The translations under genes were made by a program, and so were the position numbers. The notes below the pieces were generated by a model, which was not told the origin of the DNA, did no database searches, and worked only from the letters and a program-made list of their open reading frames with translations. Below, piece by piece: positions 52,652-61,886 of a DNA stretch of 64,000 nt. The stretch lies in contig NZ_CP081120.1 in assembly GCF_025141935.1 (NCBI RefSeq), positions 434,001 to 498,000 of the forward strand. Reading direction: 5' to 3'. Source of the stretch: Sulfitobacter sp. S190. GTDB taxonomy: Bacteria > Pseudomonadota > Alphaproteobacteria > Rhodobacterales > Rhodobacteraceae. The number at the start of each line of letters is the position of its first letter. Position 1 is the stretch's first letter.

Positions 52652-53598
52652 CGCGGCAGGGCCCGTTCGAGCCGTTCCCAGCCGGTGCGCGGCGGCAGGC
52701 CCAGCCGCAGCCACGTGGGGTCATAGGGAAAGACCCGCGACCAGATATGGTGGCGCGCCAGCCGGTTCTGCCATGCGGCGGCATCGTCCACGCGGTAGAG
52801 CCGGAACAGATCGGTGCCGCCCGCCCCCTGCGCGCCCGCGCCTGTGACCAGAGCGTCGAGCCGTTGTGCATCGCGGTGCAGCGTCTGGCGGGTTTCGTCG
52901 GCCCAGCGGGTATCCGCGAGTGCGGCGCGTCCGATCTCGAGCGCCGGACCGGCGACGGGCCAGGGCCCAAGGCGCGCCCGCAGCGGCCCCACCACTGCCG
53001 GGTCACCGATGACAAAGCCCAGCCGCAGGCCGGCGAGCCCCCAGAATTTGCCGAAACTCTTGAGGATCACGGTGCCCGGTGTGGTGGCCTGTGCCATCAG
53101 GGTGGTGTCGGGGGTCACGTCGCCAAAGCTTTCGTCGATGATCCGCAGGCTGCCGTGCAGGTCGCGCGCGGTATAGCGGCATCCGTCGGGATTGTTGGGG
53201 TTGACCAGCACGCAGGCCTGCGCGGTTTGGCCCGGTGCGGTGATCTGCCAGCCTGCGCCCGTGAAGGCGGCGGCGTGTTCGTTGTAGGTGCGCGCCGCGA
53301 TGGCGACACGGCCCGCGGGGCGCAGGGTGGGGAGCATCGCGATCGGGGCCGACGCACCGGGCGTGGCCAGCACATCGGCCTGTGGCGGGACGTTCCAGTG
53401 CTGCCGCGCGGCGCTGACAAGGGCGTCCTGTGCTGCGCTGTCGGGCAGGGCGGTCCAGCTGTCGGCGGAGAGGGGCGGCAGGGGAAAGGGGGCCGGATTG
53501 ATGCCGGTCGACAGATCGATCCAGTCGCCGCGTGCCCCGCCAAAACGCCGCGCCGCCGCGTCCAGCCCGCCGCCATGATCTCTGCTCGAATGGGTCAC
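52648..53598 (-). CDS. cobC: Threonine-phosphate decarboxylase (CobC/CobD-Salmonella type)
   Basis: This encodes 316 residues. It is a HisC-like PLP enzyme that makes (R)-1-amino-2-propanol phosphate for cobalamin. Visible are the opening HGG...[23 protein letters not shown] (Asp155), and the PLP lysine in [14 protein letters not shown] (Lys184). It is upstream of and overlaps cobD, so the gene pair supplies the nucleotide-loop arm. bluB at 34379 supplies the lower ligand. Confidence 0.93.
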   Translation of the reverse strand: MTHSSRDHGGGLDAAARRFGGARGDWIDLSTGINPAPFPLPPLSADSWTALPDSAAQDALVSAARQHWNVPPQADVLATPGASAPIAMLPTLRPAGRVAIAARTYNEHAAAFTGAGWQITAPGQTAQACVLVNPNNPDGCRYTARDLHGSLRIIDESFGDVTPDTTLMAQATTPGTVILKSFGKFWGLAGLRLGFVIGDPAVVGPLRARLGPWPVAGPALEIGRAALADTRWADETRQTLHRDAQRLDALVTGAGAQGAGGTDLFRLYRVDDAAAWQNRLARHHIWSRVFPYDPTWLRLGLPPRTGWERLERALPR

Positions 53599-53774
53599 GC
53601 GTGATGCCTGTCGTGGATGTATGCGGCGCCGGTGCGGCCCCGCGTCTGCCGCCTGACAAAGCGGAAAAGGGCGGCGTTTTCAAGCGTGCAGGCGGGACGA
53701 TCAGCTTGCAGTTGTAAATTGTATCCGAATCCGCATAGCTGTGTTAAGTTGACGTGAAGGTAAAGGAGGGCTGC

Positions 53775-54179
53775 GTGCCGGATGGTTCTGATGTCTATGG
53801 CGACGAAACGACCGTTTTGATCGTCGAGAGCGTGCCAGAGCTGGCTGTGCTGTGGCGCAACCACCTTGCGCGGAAGGGCATGACCGTCACGATTGCGCGC
53901 GGCCAGCATGATGCGACCAGTTTCATCAGCGAAAATCCGGTGGACATCATCATCCTCGATCTGGTGCTCGACGAAGGATCGGCGCTGGCGATTTCGGATT
54001 TCGCCAACTACCGCCGCCCCGACACCCGGGTGATTTTCGTGACCAACACGACCTTTTTTTCGGATGGGTCGATCTTTGCTCATTCGGCCAACGCGCGCGC
54101 TTTTGTCCAAAGCAATACGCCGCCCGAGGATCTGGCCGCGATGGTGGCGCATTACGGATCGGAAAGCCGCGCGTCCTAG
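53775..54179 (+). CDS. Degenerate response-regulator receiver domain protein
   Basis: This encodes 134 residues, a stand-alone receiver fold. The GTG at 53775 is chosen because AAAGGAGG lies 5-12 bases upstream; the GTG at 53754 lies before that site. The phosphorylation-site strand VDIIILDLVLDEG has Asp62. The acidic pair after strand 1 is only Glu-Ser (IVES), and the lysine after strand 5 is missing (AFVQSNTPPE). It may therefore be a receiver that is not phosphorylated normally. It converges on the next gene with a four-base overlap. Confidence 0.8.
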   Translation: MPDGSDVYGDETTVLIVESVPELAVLWRNHLARKGMTVTIARGQHDATSFISENPVDIIILDLVLDEGSALAISDFANYRRPDTRVIFVTNTTFFSDGSIFAHSANARAFVQSNTPPEDLAAMVAHYGSESRAS

Positions 54180-55150
54180 CCGCGTGTGTGCGGTTCTGAC
54201 CAGTCGATAACGGGATTGATCGGCACGATGCGGTGCGGATTGATCGATTCGTGGCTGTAGTGGTAGTGCCGCACGATATGGTCGAAATGCACCGTTTCGG
54301 CGACCCCGTCCCACTGAAACAGCTCGCGCGTATAGTTCCACAGGTTGGGGTAATCCACGATCCGCGCACGGTTGCATTTGAAGTGCTGGTGGTAGACCAG
54401 ATCGAACCGCAGGAGCGTCGTGAAGAGCCGCCAGTCGGCTTCGGTGATTTGCGTGCCTGCGAGATAGCGGTTGGTGGCGAGGATGCCTTCGATCCAGTCG
54501 AGGCTGTCGAAAAGCGGATGCACGGCGGCATCGTAGGCCTGCTGCGTGGTGGCAAACCCTGATTTATAGACGCCGTTGTTGACCGTGTCGTAGATGCGGG
54601 CGTTGATCGGGTCGATCACGTCATGCAGGGCGGCGGGGTAATAGTCATCCTCATTGCCGGTCAGACCGTTGAAGGCGCTGTTGAACATGCGGATGATTTC
54701 GGAGGATTCGTTCGAGACAACCGTGCCTTCGTGTTTGTCCCACAGGATCGGCACTGTGACGCGGCCGGTAAAGTCCGATTGCGCGCGGGTATAGATGTCG
54801 CGGGCGAAGGGCAGGCCGAACTGCCGGTCGCCGGTGGCACCAGGAAAGTCTGTCGCAAAGGTCCAGCCGTCGCCCATCATGTCGGGATGCACGACCGACA
54901 CGTCGATGTGCTGGGCGAGCCCCTTGAGGCTGCGGAAGATGAGGGCGCGGTGGGCCCACGGGCAGGCGTGGCTGACGTAGAGATGATAGCGCCCCGATTC
55001 GGCGGCAAACCCGCCCCGACCGGACGGACCGGTGCTGCCATCCGCGGTGATCCAGTTGCGGAATTGCGATTCCTGCCGTTTGAAGGCGCCGCCGGAGTCT
55101 TTCGTATCATACCAGCTGTCGTGCCACGTGCCGTCGATCAAAAGTCCCAT
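54176..55150 (-). CDS. Glutathionyl-hydroquinone reductase (ECM4/YqjG family)
   Basis: This encodes 324 residues. A glutathione transferase with the cysteine active site HACPWAHRALIF (Cys63) and the long N-terminal segment with FRNWI typical of GS-hydroquinone reductases (Xi-class GST). It reduces glutathionylated quinones. The C-terminal helical domain contains the DWRLFTTLLRFD segment seen in YqjG. It reads toward the receiver gene; 202 bases upstream separate it from the divergent unknown gene at 55353. Confidence 0.92.
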   Translation of the reverse strand: MGLLIDGTWHDSWYDTKDSGGAFKRQESQFRNWITADGSTGPSGRGGFAAESGRYHLYVSHACPWAHRALIFRSLKGLAQHIDVSVVHPDMMGDGWTFATDFPGATGDRQFGLPFARDIYTRAQSDFTGRVTVPILWDKHEGTVVSNESSEIIRMFNSAFNGLTGNEDDYYPAALHDVIDPINARIYDTVNNGVYKSGFATTQQAYDAAVHPLFDSLDWIEGILATNRYLAGTQITEADWRLFTTLLRFDLVYHQHFKCNRARIVDYPNLWNYTRELFQWDGVAETVHFDHIVRHYHYSHESINPHRIVPINPVIDWSEPHTRG

Positions 55151-55352
55151 GCCATCTCCATGATTTATTCATGTTTTATCTAATACGGTAGTGGGCCAAA
55201 ACGTAGCTGCGCAGGCGCGCAACCGGTCTGCACAGACGCACAGCGCGGATATTAAATGTCGCAAAACCCCGCGGTTGCGCAATGATTAACAAATTATTCT
55301 TGTCTTATGGACGGGCCAGAACAACTATAGCGGTACCAATGGGGAAAAGTTT

Positions 55353-55700
55353 ATGGATGTCATACTACCAAACGACTTCAAGCCCGGTCAGGGACGCCGC
55401 CGATTGGCGGCCTTTGGCGGACCCAACAAGGCCAGCGTAGAGGCCGATGGCATCCGGTTGTCGGTCCTGCAATACACCCGCGACAGCTTTACCCTCGCCG
55501 ATCAATGGCCCGCCCGTCTGAGCGGCGTCGTGGATTTCTATCTCGAGGGGCAGCACCAGTTCAGCTGCCTGATCACCAGCTGCACGGTGAACAATGCCGA
55601 AGCGATTTACACCTTCCGGCGCCAGTCGGCCCAAGCCTACCACATTCCGGTCAAACCCGGCACGCCTGCGGGGCGCAGCGCCGGGGTGATGCGCCGCTAG
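55353..55700 (+). CDS. Small hypothetical protein, possibly PilZ-like
   Basis: This encodes 115 residues with no recognised family. A basic N-terminus (GRRRLAAFGG) is followed by alternating strands (GIRLSVLQYTRDSFTL, RLSGVVDFYLEGQHQF, SCLITSCTVNNAEAIYTFRR), a pattern like the PilZ beta-barrel. The canonical RxxxR ... DxSxxG c-di-GMP motif is not clear, so the comparison is only to the overall strand pattern. The AT-rich 202-base region upstream probably holds its promoter. A terminator follows. Confidence 0.6.
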   Translation: MDVILPNDFKPGQGRRRLAAFGGPNKASVEADGIRLSVLQYTRDSFTLADQWPARLSGVVDFYLEGQHQFSCLITSCTVNNAEAIYTFRRQSAQAYHIPVKPGTPAGRSAGVMRR

Positions 55701-55730
55701 ACGCGGCCACACGGCGTATCGGAGCGTATC

Positions 55731-55761
55731 AAGGCGGGCACAGGCCCGCCTTTCTGATTTT
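55731..55761 (+). terminator. Terminator after the small hypothetical gene
   Basis: A 9-bp perfect stem AAGGCGGGC / GCCCGCCTT with a 4-base loop is followed by TCTGATTTT. The T-rich end overlaps the last codon of the convergent aminotransferase gene. Confidence 0.85.
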
Positions 55762-56950
55762 ATTGCAGGTCTTTGAAGGCGTCCGCCAGACGGGCCACCG
55801 CTTCTTCGACGCGGGCGCGCGGGGTGGCGATGTTGAACCGCAGGAAACTGCCGCCGCCCTGACCGAAGGTCGGCCCGTGATTGGCCGCGATGCAGGCGTC
55901 CTGTTCCACACGCCGGGTGAATTCGGCGCGGTCCATGCCGGTGTCGGCAAAATCCACCCACGCCAGATAGGTTGCCTGCAGCGGCATGGATTTCAGACCG
56001 GGGATGGCATCGATGCCCGCATCGAACACCTGACGGTTGCCATCCAGATACGTGACCAGGTCATCCACCCACGCGGCCCCTTCGGGCGAATAGGCGGCGG
56101 TCGCCATGAACAGGCCAAAGCTGTTGGGGCTCATCCCGAGCGCGTTCATCCGCGCCTCGAATTTGCCGCGCAGTTCTGCATCTGCGATGATGACGTTGCC
56201 CGAGTGGCTGCCCGCGATGTTGAACGTCTTGGTGGTGGCGGTCATCATCACCAGCCGGTCCGCGACCCCGTCGATCAGCGCCATGGGCGTGTGGGTCTGG
56301 CCCGGCATCACCAGATCGTGGTGGATTTCGTCGGACACCAGCACCAGATCGTGACGCTTTGCAAAATCGGCCACGGCCTGCAGCTCTGCGCGGGTCCAGA
56401 CGGTGCCACCGGGGTTGTGCGGCGAGCACAGGATCACCATCCGTTCGGACCCGTCCATCTGCGCATCGTAGGCGTCGAAGTCCATCGCGTAGCGGCCGTT
56501 TTCCTGTGTCATTTCGCATTCGACGACACGGCGGCCGGCGGCTTTGATGACCTTGGCGAAGGCGTGATAGACCGGCGTGAACAGCACCACACCGTCGCCC
56601 GGCGCGGTAAAGGCATCGACGCACATGGCGGTGCCGTTGACCAGCCCGTGGGTGGTGAAGATATGCGCCGGATCCAGATCCCAGCCGTGCCGTTCGCGCA
56701 TCCACCACTGGATCGCGGCGCGGTATTTGCTGTCATCGCCGAAGTAGCCGTAAACGCCGTGATCGACCATGTCCTGCACCGCGCGCTGGATCACCGGGGC
56801 GGCGGCGAAGTCCATATCGGCCACCCACATCGAAATGCCGTCATCCGCGGGCACACCATAGATCTTTTCCATCGCGTCCCATTTGACGCAATGTGTGCCG
56901 CGCCGGTCGATGGGGGTGTCAAAGCTGGTTCTCGGGCTGTCGAAACTCAT
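55760..56950 (-). CDS. MalY/PatB family PLP-dependent C-S lyase/aminotransferase
   Basis: This encodes 396 residues. It is a class I/II fold PLP enzyme with the PatB/MalY opening (FDTPIDRRGTHCVKWD), the MWVADMDFAAAPVI segment and the Schiff-base lysine within TATTKTFNIAGSHSG. Such enzymes act as cystathionine beta-lyases or related C-S lyases. The start at 56950 is preferred to the upstream frame because the family begins at MSFDSP. It is divergent from the deformylase cluster. Confidence 0.9.
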   Translation of the reverse strand: MSFDSPRTSFDTPIDRRGTHCVKWDAMEKIYGVPADDGISMWVADMDFAAAPVIQRAVQDMVDHGVYGYFGDDSKYRAAIQWWMRERHGWDLDPAHIFTTHGLVNGTAMCVDAFTAPGDGVVLFTPVYHAFAKVIKAAGRRVVECEMTQENGRYAMDFDAYDAQMDGSERMVILCSPHNPGGTVWTRAELQAVADFAKRHDLVLVSDEIHHDLVMPGQTHTPMALIDGVADRLVMMTATTKTFNIAGSHSGNVIIADAELRGKFEARMNALGMSPNSFGLFMATAAYSPEGAAWVDDLVTYLDGNRQVFDAGIDAIPGLKSMPLQATYLAWVDFADTGMDRAEFTRRVEQDACIAANHGPTFGQGGGSFLRFNIATPRARVEEAVARLADAFKDLQ

Positions 56951-57047
56951 GAAGCTGTCTCCTGAAACATGACCGGACCCTAGCGCCAGCGGGCCGATGT
57001 GCAAGCCTTCGGTTGCAGGCAGGCAGGGCTTGTCCTACATCAGGCGC

Positions 57048-57566
57048 ATGAAGCGCCCAATTCTATATCACCCCGATCCGCGTCTGAAAAAGACATGCGC
57101 CCCCGTTGCCGATGTGTCGGATGACCTGCGCAGTCTGGCGGACGATATGCTCAAGACGATGTACGAGGCCCCCGGTGTGGGGCTGGCCGCGCCGCAGGTG
57201 GGGGTGCTGGACCGCTTGATTGTGCTCGATTGTGTGAAGGAAGAGGGCGAAAAGCCGCGTCCGCTGGTAATGTTCAACCCCACCATCACCGCCGCGTCCG
57301 ATACGCTGAACACTTACGAGGAGGGCTGTTTGTCGCTGCCCGATCTGTTCGCCGATGTGACCCGCCCCGCCGAGGTCGAGGTCGCCTGGATCGACCGTGA
57401 CGGCAAGGAGCAGCGCGAGGGCATGGACGGGTTGTGGGCCACCTGTGTGCAGCACGAGATCGACCATCTGGATGGCAAGCTGTTCATCGACTATCTCAAA
57501 CCGCTCAAACGCCAGATGATGACCCGCAAGATGGTCAAGTTCAAACGCGAGCTGGCGCGCGGATGA
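57048..57566 (+). CDS. def: Peptide deformylase (first of three)
   Basis: This encodes 172 residues. All three catalytic motifs are canonical: GVGLAAPQVGV, EEGCLSLPD and QHEIDHLDG. It removes the formyl group from nascent proteins. It is the first gene of a def-def-def-fmt run and its stop overlaps the start of the next deformylase by four bases. It has the full set of residues expected for an active enzyme. Confidence 0.97.
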   Translation: MKRPILYHPDPRLKKTCAPVADVSDDLRSLADDMLKTMYEAPGVGLAAPQVGVLDRLIVLDCVKEEGEKPRPLVMFNPTITAASDTLNTYEEGCLSLPDLFADVTRPAEVEVAWIDRDGKEQREGMDGLWATCVQHEIDHLDGKLFIDYLKPLKRQMMTRKMVKFKRELARG

Positions 57567-58066
57567 GCGTGCTGCCCCTCGTCTTGTGGCCCGATCCGCG
57601 GCTGGCCGAAACCTGTGCGCCGGTGACCGAGATCACCACCGCGATCGAGACACTGGCGGCCGATATGCTGGACACGATGTATGCCGCACCCGGCCGGGGG
57701 CTGGCAGGGCCGCAGGTGGGCGCGATGCTGCGGATTTTCGTGATGGATGCGGGATGGAAAGAGGGCGCGCCCGACCCGCTGGTCTGTATCAACCCGATGT
57801 TGCAGGAAATTGGCGAGGAGCGCGTCACGCGGGAGGAGGGGTGCCTGAGCATTCCCGGCGTCACCGCGCAGATCAGCCGCCCGTCGCAGGTGCAGATGGT
57901 TTGGACCGGCCTGAACGGCGGGCGCTATGTCCAGAGTTTCAGCGGGTTTGCCGCCGCCTGTGTGCAGCACGAGATCGACCATCTGGACGGTATCGTGACC
58001 TTTGACCACCTCGATGCCGACACCCGCGCCGATCTGGTTGCCACCTTCGAGAAAGCCACCGCATGA
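57563..58066 (+). CDS. Peptide deformylase (second of three)
   Basis: This encodes 167 residues. Motif 2 (EEGCLSIPG) and motif 3 (QHEIDHLDG) are intact, and motif 1 reads GRGLAGPQVG instead of GLAAPQ. The chain aligns along its length with the first copy, so it is a paralogue. It should still bind metal and probably remains active, although the Ala to Gly change in motif 1 may alter specificity. Its start and stop overlap the neighbouring def genes by four bases. Confidence 0.93.
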   Translation: MSVLPLVLWPDPRLAETCAPVTEITTAIETLAADMLDTMYAAPGRGLAGPQVGAMLRIFVMDAGWKEGAPDPLVCINPMLQEIGEERVTREEGCLSIPGVTAQISRPSQVQMVWTGLNGGRYVQSFSGFAAACVQHEIDHLDGIVTFDHLDADTRADLVATFEKATA

Positions 58067-58560
58067 CCGTTCGCCCCATTCTGCAGTGGCCCGACAAGCG
58101 TCTGCGCACCCCTGCCGCCGATGTGCCCGAGATCACCGATGCCATCCGCGCCATATGGGACGACATGATCGACACGATGGACGCGATGCCCGGCGTCGGG
58201 CTGGGCGCGCAGCAGATCGGTGTGATGCAGCGTCTGGCGGTGGTGGACGCGTCGGACGCCCGCACCAAGCGCATCCGGCTGGCCAACCCTGAAATCATCG
58301 ACGCGTCGGCGGTCCTGCACGAATACGAGGAAAGCTCGCCGTGTTTGCCGGGGGTGTCGGCGGTGGTCAAACGGCCGCGCGGCGTGCGGGTGCGCTACAT
58401 GGACGAAGGCGGTGCCTTTATCGAACGGGATTTTGTCGGGCTGGAGGCCACGAGCGTCCAGCACCAGATCGACCATCTGGCGGGGCGGCTCTATTTCGAC
58501 CGGTTGAGCAAGGTCAAACGCGACATGCTGCTGCGCCGTGCGCGCAAGTTGAAACACTGA
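58063..58560 (+). CDS. Peptide deformylase-like protein with HQxxH motif (third of three)
   Basis: This encodes 165 residues and is homologous to the two upstream deformylases. The metal ligands remain (Cys94, His134, His138), but the catalytic glutamate of HExxH is glutamine (Gln135; codon CAG at about 58465). Motif 1 is GVGLGAQQ, and motif 2 is ESSPCLP rather than EGCLS. These changes predict very low or no deformylase activity and perhaps another role. It lies 24 bases before fmt and overlaps the second deformylase by four bases. Confidence 0.9.
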   Translation: MTVRPILQWPDKRLRTPAADVPEITDAIRAIWDDMIDTMDAMPGVGLGAQQIGVMQRLAVVDASDARTKRIRLANPEIIDASAVLHEYEESSPCLPGVSAVVKRPRGVRVRYMDEGGAFIERDFVGLEATSVQHQIDHLAGRLYFDRLSKVKRDMLLRRARKLKH

Positions 58561-58584
58561 GCCCGAGCCGAGGAGCCTGTCTGC

Positions 58585-59499
58585 ATGCGTGTGATATTCA
58601 TGGGAACGCCCGAGTTTTCGGTGCCGGTGCTGGACGCGCTGGTGACGGCGGGCCACGAGATCGTCGCGGTATATTCGCAGCCTCCGCGTCCGGCGGGCCG
58701 CGGCAAACGCGACCGCCCCGGACCCGTCCACGCCCGCGCCGAGGCGCTGGGCCTTGAGGTGCGCACGCCCGTGTCGCTGAAAACCGAGGCCGCGCAGGCG
58801 GAGATGGCCGCACTGGATGCCGACATTGCGGTGGTGGTGGCCTATGGGCTGATCCTGCCGCAGGCGATCCTTGATACGCCCGAACGCGGGTGCCTGAATA
58901 TCCACGCCAGCCTGCTGCCGCGCTGGCGCGGGGCGGCCCCGATCCACCGCGCGATCATGGCGGGCGACACCCGGACCGGGGTGTGCATCATGCAGATGGA
59001 AGCGGGGCTCGATACCGGCCCTGTGCTGCTGCACGATACGCTGGCCATCGGGCGGGAGGAGACGACCGCGCAGTTGCACGACAGGCTGAGCGCGATGGGC
59101 GCTTCGTTGATCGTGGATGCGCTGGCGCGGTTGGACACGCTCACCGCCGTGCCGCAACCTGCCGACGGTGTGGTCTACGCCAAGAAGATCGACAAGGCGG
59201 AGGCCCGCATCGACTGGACCCAGCCCGCCGAGGTCGTCGACCGCCAGATCCGCGGCCTGTCGCCCTTTCCCGGCGCGTGGTTCATGCACGAAGGCACCCG
59301 GATCAAGGCGCTGGGCGCGCGGTTGGGCATCGGTGCGGGCAAGCCCGGTACGGTGCTTGATGACGCGGTGACAGTGGCCTGCGGGTCCGGCGCAGTGCAG
59401 CTGACACGGTTGCAGCGGGCGGGCAAAAGTGCGCAGGATGCAGAGGTGTTTCAGACCGGATCGCCCATTGCCGCCGGTGCCGCGTTGAACAAAGGATAA
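58585..59499 (+). CDS. fmt: Methionyl-tRNA formyltransferase
   Basis: This encodes 304 residues and formylates initiator Met-tRNA. The opening [18 protein letters not shown], the catalytic [16 protein letters not shown](HRAIM) loop with Asn/His, and the [19 protein letters not shown] segment are conserved. The C-terminal tRNA-binding domain is present. It directly follows the three def genes, giving a formylation/deformylation operon. Confidence 0.97.
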   Translation: MRVIFMGTPEFSVPVLDALVTAGHEIVAVYSQPPRPAGRGKRDRPGPVHARAEALGLEVRTPVSLKTEAAQAEMAALDADIAVVVAYGLILPQAILDTPERGCLNIHASLLPRWRGAAPIHRAIMAGDTRTGVCIMQMEAGLDTGPVLLHDTLAIGREETTAQLHDRLSAMGASLIVDALARLDTLTAVPQPADGVVYAKKIDKAEARIDWTQPAEVVDRQIRGLSPFPGAWFMHEGTRIKALGARLGIGAGKPGTVLDDAVTVACGSGAVQLTRLQRAGKSAQDAEVFQTGSPIAAGAALNKG

Positions 59500-59504
59500 C
59501 GCCC

Positions 59505-59741
59505 ATGTTGCCCACCCTTATCGGCACCGTCGTGATTGCGGGGATCGTCGGCTATGTCGCGGAGAAATCCGGGTTCACCCACAACGGGATCCTGCAAAGC
59601 ATCATCATCTGTATCGGTGGTGCGTTCCTGTTCTATTTCGTGCGCATCATGTTCGGTTTCGGCTTTTCCAGCCACGGGATGAACGCGATCGTGTCGTCCA
59701 TCGGGGCGCTGGTGATCGTGCCGTTCCACTGGCGCCGCTAG
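59505..59741 (+). CDS. GlsB/YeaQ/YmgE family small membrane protein
   Basis: This encodes 78 residues with three membrane helices and Gly-rich segments (VVIAGIVGYVAEKSGF, a SSIGALVIVPFHWRR end). It resembles the transglycosylase-associated GlsB/YeaQ/YmgE stress protein family. Function is unknown. It sits five bases after fmt and converges with the TRIC-type channel gene. Confidence 0.65.
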   Translation: MLPTLIGTVVIAGIVGYVAEKSGFTHNGILQSIIICIGGAFLFYFVRIMFGFGFSSHGMNAIVSSIGALVIVPFHWRR

Positions 59742-59745
59742 GCCA

Positions 59746-60369
59746 TCAGCTTTTGGGGGGTGTGCTGCGGTAGACGGGTAGATGCCAGCCGAACAGGATC
59801 GACCCCGCGCGCAGCACGAAGGTAACGGCCGCCCCCGCCAGCAGGCCAAAGGGCATATCGGGCAGATAGTTGTCGAAGGCCACGATGCTGGCGGCCCCTG
59901 CGAAGGCGGCGGTGACATACAGTTCGCCCTGTTTGAGCACAAGGGGCACTTCGCCCACCACCACGTCACGCATCAGCCCGCCCATGCAGCCGGTCATCAT
60001 GCCCATCAGCACGATCACGGCGGCAGAATGGCCCAGTGCCGTGGCCACCCCGGCCCCCGCCCCGACCGCAATGGCCAGCGCCACCGCATCGAGCCAGATG
60101 ATCGCGCGCAAACGGCTTTCGAGGAAATGGGCGGTAAAGAAGATCACCAGCGCCGCCGCTGCCGCGGCCCCCAGATACGAGGGTTGCGCGATCCAGAAGA
60201 TCGGGTTGCGGTCCAGCAGCACATCGCGCACCGTCCCGCCGCCCACCGCTGTCAGGCAGGCGATAAAGGCAAATCCCACCAGATCCAGCTGGGCGCGGCT
60301 GGCCACCAGCGCGCCGGTGATCGCGAACACCACGACCGACCCGTAATCAAGGATGCTGACCCAGTTCAT
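59746..60369 (-). CDS. Trimeric intracellular cation channel (TRIC/UPF0126) family protein
   Basis: This encodes 207 residues with seven membrane helices in two repeats. The repeat motifs [10 protein letters not shown] and [16 protein letters not shown] are characteristic of the YicG/TRIC family, whose prokaryotic members form potassium-permeable trimers. The gene overlaps rnhA by four bases. Confidence 0.92.
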   Translation of the reverse strand: MNWVSILDYGSVVVFAITGALVASRAQLDLVGFAFIACLTAVGGGTVRDVLLDRNPIFWIAQPSYLGAAAAAALVIFFTAHFLESRLRAIIWLDAVALAIAVGAGAGVATALGHSAAVIVLMGMMTGCMGGLMRDVVVGEVPLVLKQGELYVTAAFAGAASIVAFDNYLPDMPFGLLAGAAVTFVLRAGSILFGWHLPVYRSTPPKS

Positions 60370-60821
60370 TTCTTCTTGAACGGTGCCATGCCAGCGCGCG
60401 CCAGTTCATCGGCGCGTTCGTTTTCGGGATGGCCCGCGTGGCCCTTGACCCATTCCCACGTGACCTTGTGCCGCGCGTTTGCTGCATCCAGCCGCTGCCA
60501 CAGTTCGGCGTTCTTGACCGGCTTCTTCGCGGCGTTTTTCCAGCCGTTTTTCTTCCAGCCGAAGATCCAGCCGGTGATGCCATTCTTGACGTAGTTGCTG
60601 TCTGTCACGACCGTGATTTCGGAGGTCCGCTCCAGCGCTTCGAGCGCGTTGATCGCGGCCAGCAGTTCCATGCGGTTGTTGGTGGTGGCCGCTTCGCCGC
60701 CCTTGAGTTCGCGTTCCTTGACGACCGTGTCACCGTCACGCGCCTGCATCAGGGCTCCCCAGCCGCCGGGGCCGGGATTGCCGCTGCAGGCGCCGTCTGT
60801 GTATGCGTAAAGTCTAGCCAT
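60366..60821 (-). CDS. rnhA: Ribonuclease HI
   Basis: This encodes 151 residues. The active-site residues are visible: Asp in [11 protein letters not shown] (about 7-17), Glu in the [13 protein letters not shown] segment, Asp in [11 protein letters not shown], and the His-containing [15 protein letters not shown] loop. It cleaves RNA in RNA-DNA hybrids. The start overlaps the end of the methyltransferase gene by 8 bases. Confidence 0.97.
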   Translation of the reverse strand: MARLYAYTDGACSGNPGPGGWGALMQARDGDTVVKERELKGGEAATTNNRMELLAAINALEALERTSEITVVTDSNYVKNGITGWIFGWKKNGWKNAAKKPVKNAELWQRLDAANARHKVTWEWVKGHAGHPENERADELARAGMAPFKKK

Positions 60822-61401
60822 ATGCGCCGAGTGCTATCCAATCGGCATAGGTGCCGTCCAGCCCTTTATCGCGTCCCGTGGTGACTGTTTTCACGCTCAG
60901 GCCCGCGTCTGTCAGCAGGCGGTGCAATTCGTCCTGGGTGACGTAGGTATAGCGCCGCCCGATGGCATCGCGCCGTGTGCCGGTGCCGGTTTTCATGGCG
61001 ATGTGCAGCAGCCCGCCGGGACGCAGGGCGCGGGCAATGGCGGCCAGATGTACCGGCAAGGCGTCGCGCCCGGCGTGCAGCAGGCTGAAGTTGGCCCAGA
61101 TGCCGTCGTAGAGGTCGGTGCCCTCGATCTGGTCGAAGGTGGCCACCCGTGCATCGACGCCGGGATGTTGTGCGGCCATCGCCACCATTTCGGGCACCGC
61201 ATCGGTGGCGGTGACCCGCAGGCCAGCCCGCGCCATCGCCGCGGCAAATCCGCCCGGCCCGCAGCCCAGATCCAGCACCGTGCCGCCCTGTGGCAGTGCC
61301 GCGATGAAGGCATCGAGCAGCGGATCATCCGCATGGCCCATGATGCGGGCGTATTCGTCGGTCTTGGCGGCGTAGACCCGCAGCGTTTCGTCGTCGCTCA
61401 T
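60814..61401 (-). CDS. Class I SAM-dependent methyltransferase
   Basis: This encodes 195 residues. Motif I is [16 protein letters not shown] (about 47-62), followed by [10 protein letters not shown] and an [12 protein letters not shown] segment. The fold matches the UbiE/Methyltransf_25 group. The substrate is unknown. The start at 61401 overlaps the DUF3429 gene by four bases; the longer frame upstream is rejected. Confidence 0.87.
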   Translation of the reverse strand: MSDDETLRVYAAKTDEYARIMGHADDPLLDAFIAALPQGGTVLDLGCGPGGFAAAMARAGLRVTATDAVPEMVAMAAQHPGVDARVATFDQIEGTDLYDGIWANFSLLHAGRDALPVHLAAIARALRPGGLLHIAMKTGTGTRRDAIGRRYTYVTQDELHRLLTDAGLSVKTVTTGRDKGLDGTYADWIALGAYG

Positions 61402-61850
61402 CCGAAGGCTCCCGTTCCAAGGCATATCACCACGATCCCCGTCAGCAGCAGCCGCAGCGACATCCACCAGCGCGGCGCCAGCCCCCACTGCCAGAAGGCA
61501 AAATCGAGCAGCAAGAGCCCGGCAAAGCCGATCATGAGGTTCAGGCTGGCGCTGGTGGGGCCGTTGCCGGTCATGAAAAAGGCCCACAGCGCGGGCAGGA
61601 CCGACAGCGCGTAGCCGGTGGCCGCCCGTGCGCCATCGGCCTTGGTGGCAAACCCCCACAGCACGCCCGACATGAACGACAGGATGATCGCGCCGTAGAA
61701 CAGTTGCACGTAAGGTCCGATGAACCGCGCCCCGAAGGTGGCCAGCCCCCAGTCCGCCAGAGCGGGGCTGAGCGTGGTGGCCGCACCCCAGACGAAGGGG
61801 ATGAGCCCCGCAAGGCCAAGGATCAGGGGGGCGCGGGGGATCGGATGCAT
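61398..61850 (-). CDS. DUF3429 family membrane protein
   Basis: This encodes 150 residues with five predicted membrane helices. The IPRAPLILGLAGLIPF opening and the FYGAIILSFMSGVLWGF segment are typical of DUF3429. Function is unknown. It is part of a four-gene overlapping run with the methyltransferase, rnhA and the TRIC gene. Confidence 0.87.
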   Translation of the reverse strand: MHPIPRAPLILGLAGLIPFVWGAATTLSPALADWGLATFGARFIGPYVQLFYGAIILSFMSGVLWGFATKADGARAATGYALSVLPALWAFFMTGNGPTSASLNLMIGFAGLLLLDFAFWQWGLAPRWWMSLRLLLTGIVVICLGTGAFG

Positions 61851-61886
61851 CGGGAATTCTCCTGTGGTGGGACGCTGCGATATAGC

